Source of the DNA: Glaciecola sp.
GTDB taxonomy: Bacteria; Pseudomonadota; Gammaproteobacteria; Enterobacterales; Alteromonadaceae
NCBI GenBank assembly: GCA_023268935.1
Contig: JALRKK010000039.1
Location: forward strand, 1 to 37,995
Length of the DNA: 37,995 bases
Direction: 5' to 3'
Both the position numbers and the translations under genes were made by a program. Positions within the stretch are counted from its first letter, which is position 1. Each line of letters starts with the position of its first letter. Under the pieces are notes generated by a model that saw nothing but the letters and a program-made list of their open reading frames with translations, made no database searches and was not told where the DNA came from. This document shows positions 17,101 through 25,846 of the stretch, in pieces.

Positions 17101-20100
17101 TTAGAAGCGATAGTTAACACCTACACGCACTTCCCACTGAGAAGCGCCGTTTACCACACCATCGCGTTGTCCAGCAGGTAGATATGCTTCATACACATAC
17201 TGACCCGCATCATTTACTGATGCCTCAACTACTTCTTCAGATACGAAGTTACCTTGTTTTAATACGCCCCACTCATCGTTAAGTAGGTTGCCAAGGTTTT
17301 CGATGACGAAAAACGCAGATGCTCTGTGGTCTTTGTGGAACGCTGGAAGTTCTTGAGAAATACGCACATCTACTTTGGTCCACCAGTCACCATTGACTGA
17401 GTTACGACGCATGATTTCACCGCGATCTAGACCTTCAGATGCAATAAATGCATTGAACGCATCCAAGTCGAAATCAGGACCGTAAACAACATTGGCATCG
17501 TTTTCAGTTGGGATATAAACCAACTGACGACCATTTGCGTTGCCGTCACCAAAGTAACCGTCGATACCTTCTTCAAACGTGTATGACATGCCGCGACCTT
17601 CGTTCGCTGTAGCAAACATTGAGAAGCGCGTGTCGTAACCCGCAATCAATTCCGCGCTGTACGATAAGTTCAACGTGAAACGATTTGGGATATTGTAGTT
17701 TGAAACCGCTGGACCAGGGTTATTCGGATCAAACGTAGCAAAGTTATTGTAGTTTGAACCGGCCACCGAGCTGGTCATCGGGTTAACGTCTTTCGAATCG
17801 TTGTAAGCGTATGCAAACGTCATGTCGATGCCGTTATCAAACTCTTTTGATACCGCTAGTGACAAGGTTGTCGCATCACCGCTGTTACCGTCTACGTTAG
17901 ACAAGATGTAAGTGCTGTTGGAACCAGAGTACACAGGACGACCATCTGGTGCCGTACCCGTTTGCGTACGAGCGGTTTCAAGATAGATAGCCGCGTCACG
18001 CTTCTTGGTATACAACAAATCACCTTGGATCAAGTAGTCTTGATCAGACAGGTATGTAAACCCTAATGCATACTTTTCTTCAGAAGGCATATCGTAATCA
18101 GGGTCAATTGCCACTACGAAGCGAGATGAACCATCGGTTGGGAAATCTGCTACATAATCATATAGTGCTTGTGCTGGTGAGTAAATTGGGTTACCACCGC
18201 CAACGAGATCTAAATCAAAGATGCTTGTTGTACCTGCGTCAAAATCAGGGATATTACGCTCACGTGCAAATACTTGCACTACACCGTTATTAGAGTATGC
18301 ATTAGATACCCAAACGTTCGGGTTACCACCAGAGTAGATACCGAATCCGCCGCGTACTTCCAATTGATCATCGAATGTGTAGTTGAAACCAATACGTGGT
18401 TGTACCAAGCTAATACCGTCTAAGTTATTCGTGTTTGCATAGCCGTAATCCGCTTCAAATGCAGAGTTATAAACAGGACGATCATCCGAAGTCCACTTGT
18501 CGTAACGCAGACCTAAGGTCAAGATCAAATCGTCCGTTGCATTCCACTTGTCTTGGATGTAGAAAGTCGTGTTGGCGTATTCAAAGCTGGCTGCAACGTC
18601 ATTTGGATCGTTAGTGCCTGCGGCATTGTTATAATAAATACGCGCTGGTGTACCGTTAGCAAAGTCTTCGATTGAGTTGAAACGATATTCACCGATACGG
18701 TGCTGCATGAATAGGTTAAATACGTTCAAGTTTTCATACTCTACACCTGCAGTAATCGTGTGATCACCGTGGTAATAAGTACCTGCTAACTTAAAAGTAT
18801 CTGCTTCCCAGTTAAGGTCGTTTGCTTGACGTGAATCATCCGGACCTAAATAAACTGTTGCACCACCCGGTACGCGAATTTGTACTTCACCAAAACCAGT
18901 TGCCGCATCTACAGAGATTTGGCGGTTATCTAACGTGGTGTTACCAATACGAAGTTCGGTTGAGAAGTCATCGGTCCAATCTGAGAATAAAGAAAGTACA
19001 GTGGTTTCAACTTCTGCGCCACGCTCATAGAAGTGGCCGTCAAAAGAAACACGAGTTGAACCTGAATCTGACTCACTGATCGTAAAACCATCATTCCAAT
19101 TGTAAACCAATGATGCGCGATGATCATCGTTGATATTCCAGTCAATTTTGGCAATGATTTTTTCGTCAGTGACTGGCGAAGACCCTTTGAAACCACCCGG
19201 ATCATAACCATATACATCACGAGAGATTTGTGCGATTTGGTCGAGTTCAGACTGTTCTACACGAGAGAAGTTATAGTTGTGTAGACGTACACCTTCTTTT
19301 TTCTCGTAAGCACCAAAGAAGAATAACTCATCTTTAATCAATGGGAAGCCTACAGTTACACCGTAACGCTCCTCTGTGTAATCCCCTAAGTTGATTTCAC
19401 GACCGTCAACTTCATCCCCTTTGAATGAATCAGACGTGTAATCAAAGAATACTGAGCCAGAAAAGTCGTTTGTACCTGATTTAGTAACAGCGTTAATGTT
19501 GCACGCAGTAAAACCACCGTACTGCACGTCAAACGGTGCCAACTCAACTGCTACCTGCTCAATCGCAGAGTAAGAGAAAGGCATCGCTTCGGTTGGATAA
19601 CCGTTTGAGTTCAAACCAAAGTTATCGTTTAGACGCATACCATCTAAGGTTAAGCTATTAAAACGAGGTGAAGCACCCGCACATTGAACCGCATCAGAGA
19701 ATGACTCGTCGATATAAATACGTGGATCGGCACGAATGACATCTTTAATGTCACGGTTAACAGATGGCGCATTTTCAAGATCTTCAAGACTAAATACTGT
19801 ACCAGGACCTTGTTGACCAAATGCAAGAGAACTTACTTGTGAAGCGGTAACGGAGATTTTTTCAATGGCTTGTTCTTCCGCTAGTTGGAAGTTAAACAAC
19901 GCTGGCTCACCTAGTGACAAGAAGATATCAGTCACTAAAGCATCTTCAAATTTATCAGAATCCAAAATAATTTGATATGGACCACCCACACGAAGACCTG
20001 ATAGGTTGATTTGACCGTTTGCGCCAACCACAACTTGTTTTGTTGTCCCTGACGGTAAGTGAGTCACTGTAACTTCGGTGCCTGCCGCTGGATTCCCTTG

Positions 20101-20220
20101 AGGGCCAGTAATAGTTCCGCGAATTGATGAGGTAGTTTCTTGAGCCATGACTGGAGCCGCAAGGCCAACAGACATTGCAACCGCGACCGCTATGCGGCTT
20201 AAGCGCTTATTTATAATCAT
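17101..20220 (-). CDS. TonB-dependent receptor, Oar-like, with carboxypeptidase-regulatory-like N-domain
   Basis: Outer-membrane protein of 1039 residues. The signal peptide has a likely cleavage after AAPVMA (residue 26). A carboxypeptidase regulatory-like beta domain (about 30-110, SIRGTITGPQGNPAAGTEVTV) follows, then a plug with EKISVTAS, NRDIKDVIRADPRI, FNSLTLDGMRLND and TKSGTNDFSGSVFF, and a long barrel ending in an aromatic residue (VGVNYRF). This arrangement is that of Oar/OmpA-related receptors in Myxococcus and many Alteromonadales, whose substrates are mostly unknown; peptide or protein-derived ligands are often suggested. It is a single-gene unit with its own terminator. The 207 bases upstream are shared with the divergent uridine kinase gene and hold a direct repeat. 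Confidence 0.9.
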   Translation of the reverse strand: MIINKRLSRIAVAVAMSVGLAAPVMAQETTSSIRGTITGPQGNPAAGTEVTVTHLPSGTTKQVVVGANGQINLSGLRVGGPYQIILDSDKFEDALVTDIFLSLGEPALFNFQLAEEQAIEKISVTASQVSSLAFGQQGPGTVFSLEDLENAPSVNRDIKDVIRADPRIYIDESFSDAVQCAGASPRFNSLTLDGMRLNDNFGLNSNGYPTEAMPFSYSAIEQVAVELAPFDVQYGGFTACNINAVTKSGTNDFSGSVFFDYTSDSFKGDEVDGREINLGDYTEERYGVTVGFPLIKDELFFFGAYEKKEGVRLHNYNFSRVEQSELDQIAQISRDVYGYDPGGFKGSSPVTDEKIIAKIDWNINDDHRASLVYNWNDGFTISESDSGSTRVSFDGHFYERGAEVETTVLSLFSDWTDDFSTELRIGNTTLDNRQISVDAATGFGEVQIRVPGGATVYLGPDDSRQANDLNWEADTFKLAGTYYHGDHTITAGVEYENLNVFNLFMQHRIGEYRFNSIEDFANGTPARIYYNNAAGTNDPNDVAASFEYANTTFYIQDKWNATDDLILTLGLRYDKWTSDDRPVYNSAFEADYGYANTNNLDGISLVQPRIGFNYTFDDQLEVRGGFGIYSGGNPNVWVSNAYSNNGVVQVFARERNIPDFDAGTTSIFDLDLVGGGNPIYSPAQALYDYVADFPTDGSSRFVVAIDPDYDMPSEEKYALGFTYLSDQDYLIQGDLLYTKKRDAAIYLETARTQTGTAPDGRPVYSGSNSTYILSNVDGNSGDATTLSLAVSKEFDNGIDMTFAYAYNDSKDVNPMTSSVAGSNYNNFATFDPNNPGPAVSNYNIPNRFTLNLSYSAELIAGYDTRFSMFATANEGRGMSYTFEEGIDGYFGDGNANGRQLVYIPTENDANVVYGPDFDLDAFNAFIASEGLDRGEIMRRNSVNGDWWTKVDVRISQELPAFHKDHRASAFFVIENLGNLLNDEWGVLKQGNFVSEEVVEASVNDAGQYVYEAYLPAGQRDGVVNGASQWEVRVGVNYRF

Positions 20221-20290
20221 AGTATGTATTCCAAATAGTCGTTATGTATAAGGTTTGTTACCGTGTTATGATAAATTATCATCCATGACG

Positions 20291-20318
20291 ATGCATTTGT
20301 TTCTTTGGTATGCATTTG
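20291..20318. repeat. Direct repeat ATGCATTTG, 19-base period, between receptor and udk
   Basis: ATGCATTTG occurs at 20291-20299 and again at 20310-20318, about 75 bases upstream of the Oar-like receptor start and 110 bases upstream of udk. The period of 19 puts both copies on nearly the same face of the helix, so a tandem operator is possible; chance is not excluded in this AT-rich gap. Confidence 0.3.
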
Positions 20319-20427
20319 ATTATTATCCTAATTGATTTGTGTGACAGTTCTATTAAACTGCTAATCACATACACACGAATCAAGTAATCAATAAATCAGA
20401 TTATACTACGCAAAGACCATAGAAAAA

Positions 20428-21087
20428 ATGTTTAACTTCACATCATCATCGAATATACATAGGCCTTATTTAATAAGGGTTTGTGGTGCTTCTGGTTCAG
20501 GGAAGTCACTTTTTACCACAAATTTAGTCAATAATTTTTTACAGTCACATTGCCAAGATATCCTTGTTTTGCAGGAGGATAGATATTATCGAGCACAGGA
20601 TGACAAGCCAATGGCTGAGCGTGTAATTACCAATTATGACCATCCTGATGCGTTTGAACACAGTCTTTTGCGTAAACATTTACACAGCTTACAATCTGGA
20701 GGAAGCATCGACTATCCTGAGTATTGCTACAAAACCCACACTCGCCTACCCGACAGTACGACGCTCGATGCTAAAAAGGTAATTATCGTTGAAGGTATTA
20801 TGGTGATGTCTGCACCAGAATTAGAAGGCGTGTTTGATTTGAGTTTGTTTGTCGATACACCACCGGACATTTGCCTATTGCGCCGAATGCAACGCGATAT
20901 TAACGAACGTGGACGCACAGTAGATTGCGTTTCCGAGCAGTATCAAAATACCGTCAAACCGATGTACCACGCATTTATTGAACCGAATAAATACAGTGCA
21001 GACATGATTATCACTGGTGGAGGTGAAAACCAAACTGCTTTGCAAGTGGTAGCGCATCACGTACAATCTATTTTAGAACAAAAATAA
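20428..21087 (+). CDS. udk: Uridine kinase
   Basis: Phosphorylates uridine and cytidine with a nucleoside triphosphate, the first step of pyrimidine nucleoside salvage. The 219 residues are close to the family length (213 in Escherichia coli). The Walker A loop GASGSGKS is at 20-27. The nucleoside-binding block LQEDRYYRAQDDKPMAERV, then NYDHPDAFEHSLL, YPEYCYKTHTR, VIIVEGIMVM and FVDTPPDICLLRRMQRD-NERGR follow the Udk order. The start ATG has only a weak A-rich ribosome-binding region. A TATACT -10-like box lies at 20402-20407, with no good -35. The next gene, a nucleoside transporter, begins 12 bases after the stop, so uptake and phosphorylation are probably co-expressed. Confidence 0.93.
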   Translation: MFNFTSSSNIHRPYLIRVCGASGSGKSLFTTNLVNNFLQSHCQDILVLQEDRYYRAQDDKPMAERVITNYDHPDAFEHSLLRKHLHSLQSGGSIDYPEYCYKTHTRLPDSTTLDAKKVIIVEGIMVMSAPELEGVFDLSLFVDTPPDICLLRRMQRDINERGRTVDCVSEQYQNTVKPMYHAFIEPNKYSADMIITGGGENQTALQVVAHHVQSILEQK

Positions 21088-21099
21088 TAAAGGCTTCTT

Positions 21100-22314
21100 A
21101 TGCTTGGAATCATCGGCATCTTTTTACTTTTCGCCATTGCGCTTATTTTTAGTAGCAATCGAACCGCCATTAATTGGCGTACCGTTGGAGGAGCGTTTGC
21201 GATACAAGCTGGCATTGCGTTATTTATTCTATACTTCCCCCCAGGTGTCGCAGCACTTCTTGCCGCAACCGATTTCATCGCCAATATAATCAGTTATGCC
21301 GATGCAGGGATTAACTTTGTTTTTGGTGCGGTTGGCAACAAATCTTTAGGCTTTATCTTTGCGTTTAATGTGTTACCGGTCATCATCTTTTTCTCAGCTC
21401 TTATTGCAGTGCTGTATCATCTAGGCATAATGAAAGTCGTTATCAATATCATCGGCGGTGGCTTGCAAAAACTGCTTGGTACCTCTAAGCCAGAGTCGAT
21501 GTCTGCTGCTGCTAATATCTTTGTCGGTCAAACCGAAGCGCCATTAGTCGTTCGGCCGTTTATCCCTAAAATGACGGATTCTGAATTGTTTGCCGTCATG
21601 GTGGGTGGTTTAGCGTCTATCGCAGGCTCAATTATGGCCGGTTATGCAGGCATCGGCGTTGAATTAAAGTACTTACTGGCAGCAAGTTTTATGGCCGCGC
21701 CTGCAGGTTTGTTGATGGCCAAAATCATCTTACCTGAGACCCAAACCACTAAGAACGAACTTAGTGAGGTTGATGAAGATAACACCGGATATGCCAATGT
21801 GCTTGATGCTGCCGCATCTGGCGCCTCTTCTGGACTTCAACTCGCGCTAAATGTTGGCGCAATGTTGTTGGCATTTGTCGCGCTGATCGCATTGCTTAAT
21901 GGTCTCATTGGTTGGGCAGGTAGTTTATTTGGCTACCCTGAGCTGACTTTTGAATTAATTTTGGGGTATTTATTGGCCCCACTTGCATGGGCGATTGGCA
22001 TTGATTGGTCAGAGGCCGTGACAGCTGGCAGTTTTATCGGGCAAAAAATCGTCGTCAATGAATTTGTTGCTTACTTGAGTTTTGTAGAGGTAGCCGAAAC
22101 ATTAAGTCCCAAAAGCCAAGCGATTATCACCTTTGCTTTATGTGGCTTTGCTAACTTTTCATCCATTGCCATTTTGATGGGTGGAATTGGTGCCATGGCT
22201 CCTAATCGTCGACCTGATATTGCACGACTTGGACTCAAGGCAGTCTTAGCTGCAACGCTAGCAAACCTCATGAGTGCGGCACTTGCCGGTATCTTTATAG
22301 GATTAAGTTTATGA
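21100..22314 (+). CDS. nupC: Concentrative nucleoside transporter, NupC family
   Basis: Inner-membrane cation-nucleoside symporter (CNT family), 404 residues with about ten hydrophobic segments. The family signature [23 protein letters not shown] is at roughly 130-153, and a second conserved block EFVAYLSF is near 325. [25 protein letters not shown] near residue 350 is the TM7-TM8 region of CNT proteins. In marine relatives coupling is often to Na+, which would fit the Na+-pumping NQR of this strain, but coupling cannot be read from the sequence. It is second in the udk-nupC-oxygenase operon and overlaps the next gene by four bases (ATGA). Confidence 0.93.
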   Translation: MLGIIGIFLLFAIALIFSSNRTAINWRTVGGAFAIQAGIALFILYFPPGVAALLAATDFIANIISYADAGINFVFGAVGNKSLGFIFAFNVLPVIIFFSALIAVLYHLGIMKVVINIIGGGLQKLLGTSKPESMSAAANIFVGQTEAPLVVRPFIPKMTDSELFAVMVGGLASIAGSIMAGYAGIGVELKYLLAASFMAAPAGLLMAKIILPETQTTKNELSEVDEDNTGYANVLDAAASGASSGLQLALNVGAMLLAFVALIALLNGLIGWAGSLFGYPELTFELILGYLLAPLAWAIGIDWSEAVTAGSFIGQKIVVNEFVAYLSFVEVAETLSPKSQAIITFALCGFANFSSIAILMGGIGAMAPNRRPDIARLGLKAVLAATLANLMSAALAGIFIGLSL

Positions 22315-23159
22315 ACCAATTAATTCCCGTTGATTACCAAGCACCTGATGCCAAGCAACAATTTGTCTCTTCATTACGTGAGACTGGCTTTGGCGTATTA
22401 ACAAACCACCCAATTGAACAACAATCCGTTCAAACCATTTATGAGCGCTGGCAGTCCTGGTTCGACCTCAGCGATGCCGAAAAAGAATCTTATTTATATA
22501 ACAAGGGAACGCAGGATGGTTTTTTCCCTGCGCGGATTTCTGAAACCGCCAAAGGGCATGTCAAAAAAGACATCAAAGAATACTTTCATTACTACCCATG
22601 GGGACAGTGTCCCGATACCTTGCGTGGTCAACTAGATGATTATTATCGCTCCACGACGGCATTTGCTGCCGAGTTACTTAGCTGGATTGAAGAATTATCA
22701 CCTAAAAATGTATCGTCTGGCTATTTTGAACCGTTATCCGATATGATCACTAACTCGGATCAGACACTATTACGTGTATTACATTACCCACCATTAGATG
22801 GAGCAGAAGAGCCTGAAGCCATTCGTGCTGCAGCTCACGAGGATATTAATTTAATTACTATTTTGCCCGCAGCCAACGAGCCTGGGTTACAGGTAAAAGC
22901 CAAAACCGGTGAGTGGTTAGATGTGCCTAGCGACTTCGGCAATCTGATAATCAATATTGGCGATATGTTGCAAGAAGCATCGGGAGGATATTTTCCATCC
23001 ACATCACACCGAGTGATTAACCCTGAAGGTGCGGACATGAGTAAATCGAGGCTCTCTCTACCGCTATTTCTGCACCCTAGACCAGAGGTAAAATTATCCA
23101 CAAGGCATACGGCCAAATCGTATCTCACAGAGCGCTTAACGGAACTTGGCGTAATATAG
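22311..23159 (+). CDS. 2-oxoglutarate/Fe(II)-dependent oxygenase, isopenicillin-N-synthase-like
   Basis: Predicted non-haem iron oxygenase of 282 residues, about 30-50 shorter than classical isopenicillin N synthase. The iron-binding triad is clear: His176 and Asp178 in [12 protein letters not shown], and His233 in STSHRVINP. Arg247 and Ser249 (SRLSLPLF) are the usual 2-oxoglutarate carboxylate ligands, favouring a true 2OG enzyme over an ACV cyclase. The N-terminal domain has [10 protein letters not shown], typical of the superfamily. The start ATG lies inside the nupC stop (ATGA), which implies translational coupling. The substrate is unknown. The operon with a nucleoside transporter and uridine kinase makes a nucleoside or nucleobase a reasonable guess, since fungal thymine-7-hydroxylase and deoxynucleoside 2'-hydroxylase belong to this superfamily; that is inference. 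Confidence 0.85.
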   Translation: MNQLIPVDYQAPDAKQQFVSSLRETGFGVLTNHPIEQQSVQTIYERWQSWFDLSDAEKESYLYNKGTQDGFFPARISETAKGHVKKDIKEYFHYYPWGQCPDTLRGQLDDYYRSTTAFAAELLSWIEELSPKNVSSGYFEPLSDMITNSDQTLLRVLHYPPLDGAEEPEAIRAAAHEDINLITILPAANEPGLQVKAKTGEWLDVPSDFGNLIINIGDMLQEASGGYFPSTSHRVINPEGADMSKSRLSLPLFLHPRPEVKLSTRHTAKSYLTERLTELGVI

Positions 23160-23167
23160 TATGTGAA

Positions 23168-23641
23168 TTAGGGCGTATCTAAGCGCCCTACTTCTAAGAC
23201 TGGTGCAGCATCAATCTCGGCCGCGTCCATCATAGTTGCGATGCGCTGCATCGTGGAGACCATCAAAGATTTCTCCCATTCTTCTAGGCTATTAAAGCGA
23301 TTGAGAAAATGTTCTTGCAATGGTAATGGTGCGGCAGCTAAGGCGGCCTGTCCCGTTTCACTCAAAAATACGCCAACCTTGCGCTTGTCTTCGGTACTCC
23401 GGACACGGTTGACCAAGGCGCGAGCTTCCATTCGATCTAGAATACTGGTAATGGTTGCCGGACTAAGATTAATACTTTGTGCAATTTGTTTGACCATGAC
23501 CCCTGGATTTTTGCCGACTTCTTGCAATACGAGTAACTGCGGACCAGTAAGCCCTACGTCTTTGTTGAGTTGGCGTGACCGCATATCGATTGCTCGGATC
23601 ACCTTACGTAAAGCAACTAAGAGTTCTTCGTCTTTTTGCAT
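23168..23641 (-). CDS. MarR-family transcriptional regulator
   Basis: Predicted dimeric winged-helix regulator, 157 residues from ATG 23641; a TTG two codons upstream is also possible. The DNA-binding region runs from about 30 to 105: LTGPQLLVLQEVGKNPGVMVKQIAQSINLSPATITSILDRME, then the wing RVRSTEDKRKVGVFLSETG with the conserved DKR. It lies 15 bases downstream of the BCCT transporter gene and is probably co-transcribed with it. A palindrome of the size MarR proteins bind lies in the BCCT/receptor promoter region. Regulation of this transporter module, perhaps in response to its substrate or an aromatic ligand, is inferred from position only. The SD is weak. Confidence 0.9.
   Translation of the reverse strand: MQKDEELLVALRKVIRAIDMRSRQLNKDVGLTGPQLLVLQEVGKNPGVMVKQIAQSINLSPATITSILDRMEARALVNRVRSTEDKRKVGVFLSETGQAALAAAPLPLQEHFLNRFNSLEEWEKSLMVSTMQRIATMMDAAEIDAAPVLEVGRLDTP
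23169..23190. terminator. Hairpin across the convergent ends of the oxygenase and marR genes
   Basis: TAGGGCG (23169-23175) and CGCCCTA (23184-23190) form a perfect 7-bp stem with an eight-base loop. It covers the last codons and stop of marR and begins 10 bases after the oxygenase stop. There is no T-run on either side, so terminator function is uncertain. Confidence 0.35.
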
Positions 23642-23656
23642 ACTCAAATATTCTGT

Positions 23657-25612
23657 TTAAAGTTGTTGTAGAAAGTGCACGTGTTTTTGGTACTGCTCAA
23701 TCACGTCGTGAATGATGGCATCTTTTGACCAGCTCATCACACAATAATCTTGGCCACCCTGAGAAAGATGAACCTCTGCGCGATAATACTGATTTTGTGT
23801 GCTGTTGTCATCTTGAGATAGACCGTCTGGCTGATGTGCAACTCGAACTTGAACACTGTAAACAAAATCAGGCTGGTCACCATGACTTATCATTAGACTA
23901 ATACGCTCTGCACTGGTAGTGAGTTCTGCATCGAGAGATTGAAAAATCATCTCTTGTTGCACGTCAGTCAACGCGCTTTTTACTTTGGATTGAAGGAATT
24001 GCTTAACGCTATGCTGATTAGGAAAAGCGACGACCTGTGCGAGTTTTTCGCGCCAATCAACCGATTCAACGCCAGTCATCGCAGGTGATAACTCCAAACT
24101 TTGCTGTTTAGTCGCATCGATACTCAAAGCGCGATATGTGCCAAACAATGCCATCAGTAGGACTATCGTAAAGGGTAAGGCTGAAGCTATCGTCAACGTT
24201 TGTAATGCACCAAGACCCCCAGTAAACAAGAGAATTCCTGCCACAACACCAATCATTCCAGTCCAGTATAAGCGTTGCCAAATCGGTGTGTTATTTTCTC
24301 CATATGAGGCTAACATATCGACGACCATCGCCCCTGAATCGCATGAAGTGACAAAGAAAATCACCACCATAATCAGCGCAACACAAGACATCGTGAAGCT
24401 CAATGGATATTGCTCTAAGAAAGCAAACAACGCCAAGCTAGTATCGGCTTTCACCGCCTCTGCCAAACTGGCTAGATTTTGGTTATTGATCAAATCAATA
24501 GCGGAGTTACCAAAAAACGTCATCCACATAAAGGTGAAAAAAGACGGTACAATCAATACCCCGACAATAAATTCTCGAATAGTTCGACCTTGTGAAATAC
24601 GAGCGATAAACATTCCGACAAAAGGCGACCATGCTAGCCACCACGCCCAGTAATAAATCGTCCAGCCACCTAGCCAGTCCGTTTGTTTGTAAGCAAAGAG
24701 GTTAAATGTGTTGTACACCAGCTCGGATAAGTAGGCCCCAGTATTTTGAACCAGTGCCTGCATCAAAAATAAACTCGGTCCATTAAGTAACACGAACAAC
24801 AATAAGGCAACAGCTAGCAGCATGTTAATTTGCGATAGTCGTTTGATACCCTTATCCAAGCCGGAAGCAACAGAGACCGATGCAAGTGCGACGACCACAA
24901 ACATAATTACTAACTGAATCGTCTTACTGACACCAATATCAAACAACAAATTCGCCCCCGCATTAATTTGCAAGACGCCAATCCCCAAAGAAGTCGCAAC
25001 ACCAAATACGGTCGATACCACAGCAAATGCATCAATCAAATCACCACGCCATGAAAATATCTTGTCTCCCCAAACTGGATGTAAAGCCGAGCGCAAGGTC
25101 AGGGGTAAATTGTGACGGAAAGAAAAGTAAGCCAGAATTAAAGCCACCGTGGCATAGATAGCCCAACCGTGGAAACCCCAATGAAAAAAGGTCATCTTCA
25201 TTGCTTCTTTCGCTGCCTCAACCGACTCTGGCGTGGCAGTAGGTGGGCTGAGATAATGCATCACCGGTTCAGCGACGCCATAAAACATTAAGCCAATGCC
25301 CATACCCGCCGAAAATAACATCGCTAGCCATGTACTAAAACGATACTTAGGCTGTTGATGGTCTAAGCCAAGTTTTATGTCACCATATTTGGAAAAGCAC
25401 AAATAAATAGTCGTTACTAAAATAAAGGCAACACACAGCACGTAAAACCAACCGGCGGTATCGACAATAACAGTCTGCAAACTTTGAAACCTTTCAGTGA
25501 CTTCTTCTGCATTCCACAGTGTTAATGCAACCAATAGCGCGATGATGATGGAAGCCGAAGCAAATACACCATAATTTAAATCATTTTTATTCTTATTAAT
25601 TGATCCAAACAC
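23657..25612 (-). CDS. BCCT-family transporter, BetT-like (choline/glycine betaine or related)
   Basis: Inner-membrane betaine/choline/carnitine transporter, 651 residues with twelve expected helices. It shows the GMGIG segment SAGMGIGLMFYGVAEPVMHY (about 99-118) and the aromatic substrate-box region YYWAWWLAWSPFVGMFIARISQGRTIREF, both hallmarks of the family. A cytosolic C-terminal tail of about 150 residues follows the last helix; long tails of this kind in BetT sense osmotic stress. The start is GTG at 25612 with a weak ribosome-binding site; the next usable start is not obvious. Choline, glycine betaine or DMSP are plausible substrates in a marine bacterium, but no bet or dmd genes are nearby. 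First gene of a BCCT-marR operon. Confidence 0.9.
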   Translation of the reverse strand: MFGSINKNKNDLNYGVFASASIIIALLVALTLWNAEEVTERFQSLQTVIVDTAGWFYVLCVAFILVTTIYLCFSKYGDIKLGLDHQQPKYRFSTWLAMLFSAGMGIGLMFYGVAEPVMHYLSPPTATPESVEAAKEAMKMTFFHWGFHGWAIYATVALILAYFSFRHNLPLTLRSALHPVWGDKIFSWRGDLIDAFAVVSTVFGVATSLGIGVLQINAGANLLFDIGVSKTIQLVIMFVVVALASVSVASGLDKGIKRLSQINMLLAVALLLFVLLNGPSLFLMQALVQNTGAYLSELVYNTFNLFAYKQTDWLGGWTIYYWAWWLAWSPFVGMFIARISQGRTIREFIVGVLIVPSFFTFMWMTFFGNSAIDLINNQNLASLAEAVKADTSLALFAFLEQYPLSFTMSCVALIMVVIFFVTSCDSGAMVVDMLASYGENNTPIWQRLYWTGMIGVVAGILLFTGGLGALQTLTIASALPFTIVLLMALFGTYRALSIDATKQQSLELSPAMTGVESVDWREKLAQVVAFPNQHSVKQFLQSKVKSALTDVQQEMIFQSLDAELTTSAERISLMISHGDQPDFVYSVQVRVAHQPDGLSQDDNSTQNQYYRAEVHLSQGGQDYCVMSWSKDAIIHDVIEQYQKHVHFLQQL

Positions 25613-25751
25613 GAATCTTAACTCATAAAACCAAAACGCTTATAAGATACGCAATATCGCACCAAAAATCCATGAATACACTCAAAAACCCAACCATTCG
25701 AACAAAAATCAATCACAACGAACATTCAAAAACCAAGTAAGAACCAAAGCC

Positions 25752-25775
25752 AATTAGTTCGAGTTCTAACTAATT
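25752..25775. promoter_or_regulatory. Palindromic operator AATTAGTT-N8-AACTAATT between BCCT and TonB receptor genes
   Basis: Perfect 8-bp inverted arms (25752-25759 and 25768-25775) with an eight-base spacer. It ends where the -35 of the rightward promoter begins and lies 140 bases before the BCCT start. The MarR regulator encoded with BCCT is the obvious candidate to bind it, but binding is inferred. Confidence 0.5.
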
Positions 25776-25803
25776 TGCATAATTTTTTTGTTTTGCATAC
25801 AAT
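25775..25803 (+). promoter_or_regulatory. Promoter of the TonB receptor gene
   Basis: TTGCAT (25775-25780), 17-base spacer, TACAAT (25798-25803), a good sigma-70 match. It gives a leader of about 37 bases with AGGA five bases before the ATG. Confidence 0.6.
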
Positions 25804-25846
25804 GTGTACGTTTAAATTAAATTGAATTAAAACTATTAGGACACAC

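Noticed and set aside
24138-24653. 171-residue plus-strand frame opposite the BCCT gene
   Set aside because: Antisense shadow of transmembrane codons; no start signal or motif.
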